Source: Clostridiales bacterium (GTDB lineage: Bacteria > Bacillota > Clostridia > Oscillospirales > Acutalibacteraceae). From it: a stretch of 9,079 nucleotides of DNA. Of the stretch, positions 7,469 through 9,079 are shown piece after piece; position 1 is the stretch's first letter; every line of letters begins with the position of its first letter. Location of the stretch: positions 1 through 9,079 of the forward strand of contig JAAVYX010000232.1 of the NCBI GenBank assembly GCA_022791355.1. Direction: 5' to 3'. The position numbers and the translations under genes are program-made. Under the pieces are notes generated by a model, which was not told the DNA's origin, did not search any database, and saw only the letters and a program-made list of their open reading frames with translations.

Positions 7469-7990
7469 ATGTTTCGCATAAACGATACCATTTTGTATGG
7501 GCTCAACGGCGCTTGTAAAATCATCGATATCACCAAGCGGGAGGTTGGCGGCTGTATAGCCGAATACTATGTTTTGCAGCCGATTTTCAGTAACGCCTCC
7601 ACGATTTTTGTTCCCATCTCCAACGAAAATCTAACCAGCCGGATGCGTCAGGTACTGTCGGCGGAGGAGATTCACGAGCTGATTCAATCCATGCCACGGG
7701 AGGAATCGGTTTGGATCGAGGACGAGGGACGGCGCAGGGAGGTCTATAAGGAAATCCTTTCCAATGGAGACCGACGGGAGCTGATACGGCTGATCAAGGC
7801 TCTGCATCTTCACCAGCAGGACTTGCAGCGGATCGGGCGGCGGCTGCACATGTCGGACGAGCGGTTTCTAAAGGACGCCGAACGGCTTCTCTATGATGAA
7901 TTTGCTCTGGTACTGCGCATTAAGCCCGATCAGGTTTTGCCCTTTATCTTAAAGCAGATCAATTCGGCCCAAGAGCATGAAATAGCCTAA
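7469..7990 (+). CDS. CarD-family transcriptional regulator
   Basis: CarD/CdnL-type proteins bind the RNA polymerase beta subunit and alter the stability of the open promoter complex. The product has 173 residues. The N-terminal 55 or so match the RNA polymerase interaction domain: MFRINDTILYGLNGACKI, a central EYYVLQPIF strand, and TIFVPISNENL, followed by the usual basic turn (SRMRQVLS). Residues 65-170 are charged and helical, rich in Arg, Glu and Leu, as in the family's DNA-contacting helical domain. The length is typical of the stand-alone type. The start is preceded by AGGCGGGGA with 8 bases spacing. It forms a single-gene unit with its own promoter and a strong terminator right after the stop. 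The precise target promoters cannot be told from sequence. Confidence 0.88.
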   Translation: MFRINDTILYGLNGACKIIDITKREVGGCIAEYYVLQPIFSNASTIFVPISNENLTSRMRQVLSAEEIHELIQSMPREESVWIEDEGRRREVYKEILSNGDRRELIRLIKALHLHQQDLQRIGRRLHMSDERFLKDAERLLYDEFALVLRIKPDQVLPFILKQINSAQEHEIA

Positions 7991-8027
7991 AAAACGGCGA
8001 CTCTTCCTGTGAGAGCCGCCGTTTTTT
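7989..8027. terminator. Bidirectional intrinsic terminator
   Basis: The arm AAAAAACGGCG with ACTCT (from 7989) pairs with AGAG and CGCCGTTTTTT (to 8027) around the loop TCCTGTG, with one A-C mismatch. It has a U-run on each strand, so it ends the carD-like transcript (plus) and can also end the convergent minus-strand transcript of the small protein. Confidence 0.88.
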
Positions 8028-8029
8028 AT

Positions 8030-8312
8030 ACATATTTTCTGTAGCCAACACACTCCAAGAACCAACATACTGCTTTTGGAACTCATGGCGGTCTCACCGC
8101 TATGAGAGGCCGCGCGGCCATGTGTCAGGTTGCATAAAGAGCATACGCAGGCGCTGCCGTAGGACCGTTGGTCCGGACTGCCTTCCGTCCCCATTTGCTG
8201 CGTTTGGGACGCCTGGCCAATTGGCCGTTGTGCGCCTAATATCCGCTTGTCAAACAGAAAGCTCCGCTATACGCGGCCTTACGCAATCGCCCTCCATCCC
8301 GCCGACCGACGG
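8030..8312. other. Structured non-coding region with clustered palindromes
   Basis: No convincing gene is present. Inverted repeats cluster here: an 11-bp hairpin with one G-U at 8082-8106 (loop CTC), GGCCGCGCGGCC (8108-8119), GGACC/GGTCC (8162-8174), GTCCC/GGGAC (8187-8210), CAGGC/GCCTG (8148-8152 with 8211-8215) enclosing the previous two, and GGCCAATTGGCC (8215-8226). On the minus strand this is the 3' region of the small-protein gene before the shared terminator. It may be a structured 3' UTR or a separate small RNA. Confidence 0.5.
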
Positions 8313-8522
8313 TTAGGGAAGACCGGCAGTCTCCACAGCCGAATTGGCGCTCTGCCGGCCCGCCGTCCCTGCGCAAAGGGCGCGCTGCGTAGAGATGGTA
8401 GCCAGCGTTGTGCTCATCTGCGAAAAAACTGTGATAGCCAGCGCCAAGTCTTGATCGGAAAGCTGGCGGGCCAGGGCGTTGGCCAAAGCCGTCACGCTCA
8501 TGGATAGCTCGCAGCCATTCAA
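8313..8522 (-). CDS. Small conserved protein (DUF6774-like)
   Basis: The product has 69 residues. Residues 1-45 (MNGCELSMSVTALANALARQ, then LSDQDLALAITVFSQMSTTL and ATISTQRAL) fit a family of small Clostridia proteins with the pattern M-N-x-C-E-L...VTALAN...LS.xELAL...VF.Q...TLATI. I recall this family as DUF6774; the number should be checked. Its function is unknown. Two short helices are likely and there is no signal peptide or clear membrane helix. The start is probably TTG at 8522: GGGGGTG (8535-8529) lies 6 bases upstream, while the in-frame ATG at 8528 directly abuts that site, and family members begin at this Met-Asn. The C-terminal 20 residues are low-complexity. A possible small ORF ends 20 bases upstream. 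Confidence 0.72.
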   Translation of the reverse strand: MNGCELSMSVTALANALARQLSDQDLALAITVFSQMSTTLATISTQRALCAGTAGRQSANSAVETAGLP

Positions 8523-8542
8523 ATGCATCACCCCCGTCCATT

Positions 8543-8716
8543 CTATGCAGCAGGCCGGCGGTTCGTCTTTGGAGCGCGATTCAGCATATACAGAACGCCA
8601 GAGGCCAAGCAAAAGGCATCCGGCGCAAAATGCGGCATTCTCCAACCCATAGAATATATTGCAGCTTTATTCCTTTCGTATAAACCGGCCATGCGATAGC
8701 AATCGTCTATACCCAT
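8543..8716 (-). CDS. Possible small ORF of 57 residues (doubtful)
   Basis: An ATG at 8716 with a weak GGAAG site 4 bases upstream opens 57 codons ending in TAG 20 bases before the start of the small conserved protein. The peptide begins MGIDDCYRMAGLYERNKAA and contains FCLASGVLYML. No family is recognised. The frame stays open upstream without an ATG. Spacing and direction would suit a two-gene unit, but codon use is not clearly coding, and it could be chance or a decayed gene. Confidence 0.28.
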   Translation of the reverse strand: MGIDDCYRMAGLYERNKAAIYSMGWRMPHFAPDAFCLASGVLYMLNRAPKTNRRPAA

Positions 8717-8805
8717 ACTGCTTCCATTTCTTTTTTCATAACGTCTTTTCCGTCTGCACAGAACCAGCAGAAGCTTCTTCCAGCCGGATGCGTTGATAGT
8801 TACAT

Positions 8806-8845
8806 GAGAAAAATAGGCCCGTGCGTAAATGCATACGCACGGACC
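8806..8845 (-). terminator. Strong intrinsic terminator
   Basis: On the minus strand GGTCCGTGCGTA (8845-8834) pairs with TACGCACGGGCC (8827-8816) around a 6-base loop. The 12-bp stem has one G-U and is followed by TATTTTTC. It lies 12 bases past the TAG at 8858-8860 and ends the transcript of the right-edge gene. Confidence 0.9.
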
Positions 8846-8857
8846 TCGCTTGTATTC

Positions 8858-9079
8858 CTAGGAAGAACTGCTGTCAGAGGTATCGGCCCCGGATTCTTCC
8901 TCAGACGAAGTTCCAGCCGTCCCTCCCTCTTCGCCGGCCGGTGCGGGACTATCTATGTCGCTGCCGTCAGGCGCGGAGGAATCGAGCTCGCCGGTCTCCA
9001 CCCAGCTGGCCGCCGCAGCGATCACCGGATCCGTTGTTTTACCATCTTTTCTTTGGAATCCATTTTATAAAACCATGAG
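8858..9079 (-). CDS. Acidic C-terminal tail of a partial protein, probable frameshift
   Basis: The frame ending in TAG at 8858-8860 encodes TDPVIAAAASWVETGELDSS followed by a Ser/Glu/Asp/Gly/Pro-rich tail ending TSDSSSS, which looks like a disordered acidic tail. That frame is closed upstream by a TAA at 9065-9067 and has no ATG between. A neighbouring frame is open to the window edge and reads SWFYKMDSKEKMVK before running into a stop. Adding one A to the A-run at 9037-9040 (TTTT on the plus strand) would join the two as ...MVKTTDPVIAAA.... The likely reading is therefore the end of a longer gene entering from the right, with a one-base deletion or base-calling error. The protein family cannot be named from this fragment. 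The strong terminator just after the stop supports a real gene end here. Confidence 0.5.

Noticed and set aside
7949..8194. Minus-strand frame of 81 codons overlapping the carD-like gene end
   Set aside because: It runs through the bidirectional terminator and into the end of the clearly coding carD-like gene, with no family match.
8148..8215. tRNA or tRNA-like gene
   Set aside because: The closing stem and two arms resemble part of a cloverleaf, but the last arm has a 14-base loop with no TTC motif, there is no recognisable anticodon arm, and the closing stem is only 5-6 bp.

Overview
The window looks like chromosomal DNA from a fairly GC-rich, anaerobic gut Clostridium-type Firmicute, probably near Oscillospiraceae/Ruminococcaceae. 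This is an inference from gene content: a secreted GH92 mannosidase with a dockerin, a compact TrxB, a short CarD-type regulator, a small protein of a family I associate with that group, and strong AGGAG-type ribosome binding sites. No rRNA, tRNA, CRISPR array, insertion sequence or phage gene was seen.

Layout. Positions 1-379 (minus) hold the N-terminal 126 codons of an unrecognised protein that continues off the left edge. A 394-base gap with a large hairpin follows. Positions 774-5607 (minus) are one very large secreted-enzyme gene, about 1611 residues when repaired. Its order is signal peptide, GH92 alpha-mannosidase, three copies of a beta-sandwich module alternating with two different InlB-type repeats, an Ig-like linker and a C-terminal dockerin. 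It is not intact: I count four single-base frameshifts, all in short G runs of the coding strand, and two in-frame stops, so it is annotated as a pseudogene, with sequencing error as the main alternative. A minus-strand promoter lies at 5694-5722. Positions 5723-6193 are non-coding and hold nested inverted repeats and a perfect 11-base tandem duplication just before trxB. Positions 6232-7161 (plus) encode thioredoxin reductase. Positions 7469-7990 (plus) encode a CarD-family RNA polymerase-binding regulator, driven by an extended -10 promoter and closed by a bidirectional terminator at 7989-8027. Positions 8030-8312 carry an unusual cluster of palindromes. On the minus strand from the right edge come the acidic tail of a partial protein (8858-9079) with a strong terminator (8806-8845), a doubtful small ORF (8543-8716), and a convincing 69-residue small protein (8313-8522) that probably starts at TTG.

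How they work together. There is no single operon. The mannosidase would trim mannose from host or yeast glycans outside the cell. TrxB passes NADPH electrons to thioredoxin in the cytoplasm. The CarD-like protein would modulate promoter opening by RNA polymerase. The small-protein transcript and the carD transcript converge on the shared terminator. I found no convincing new defence or mobile system. The points most worth checking are the broken GH92 gene, the structured stretch at 8082-8226 and the trxB leader.
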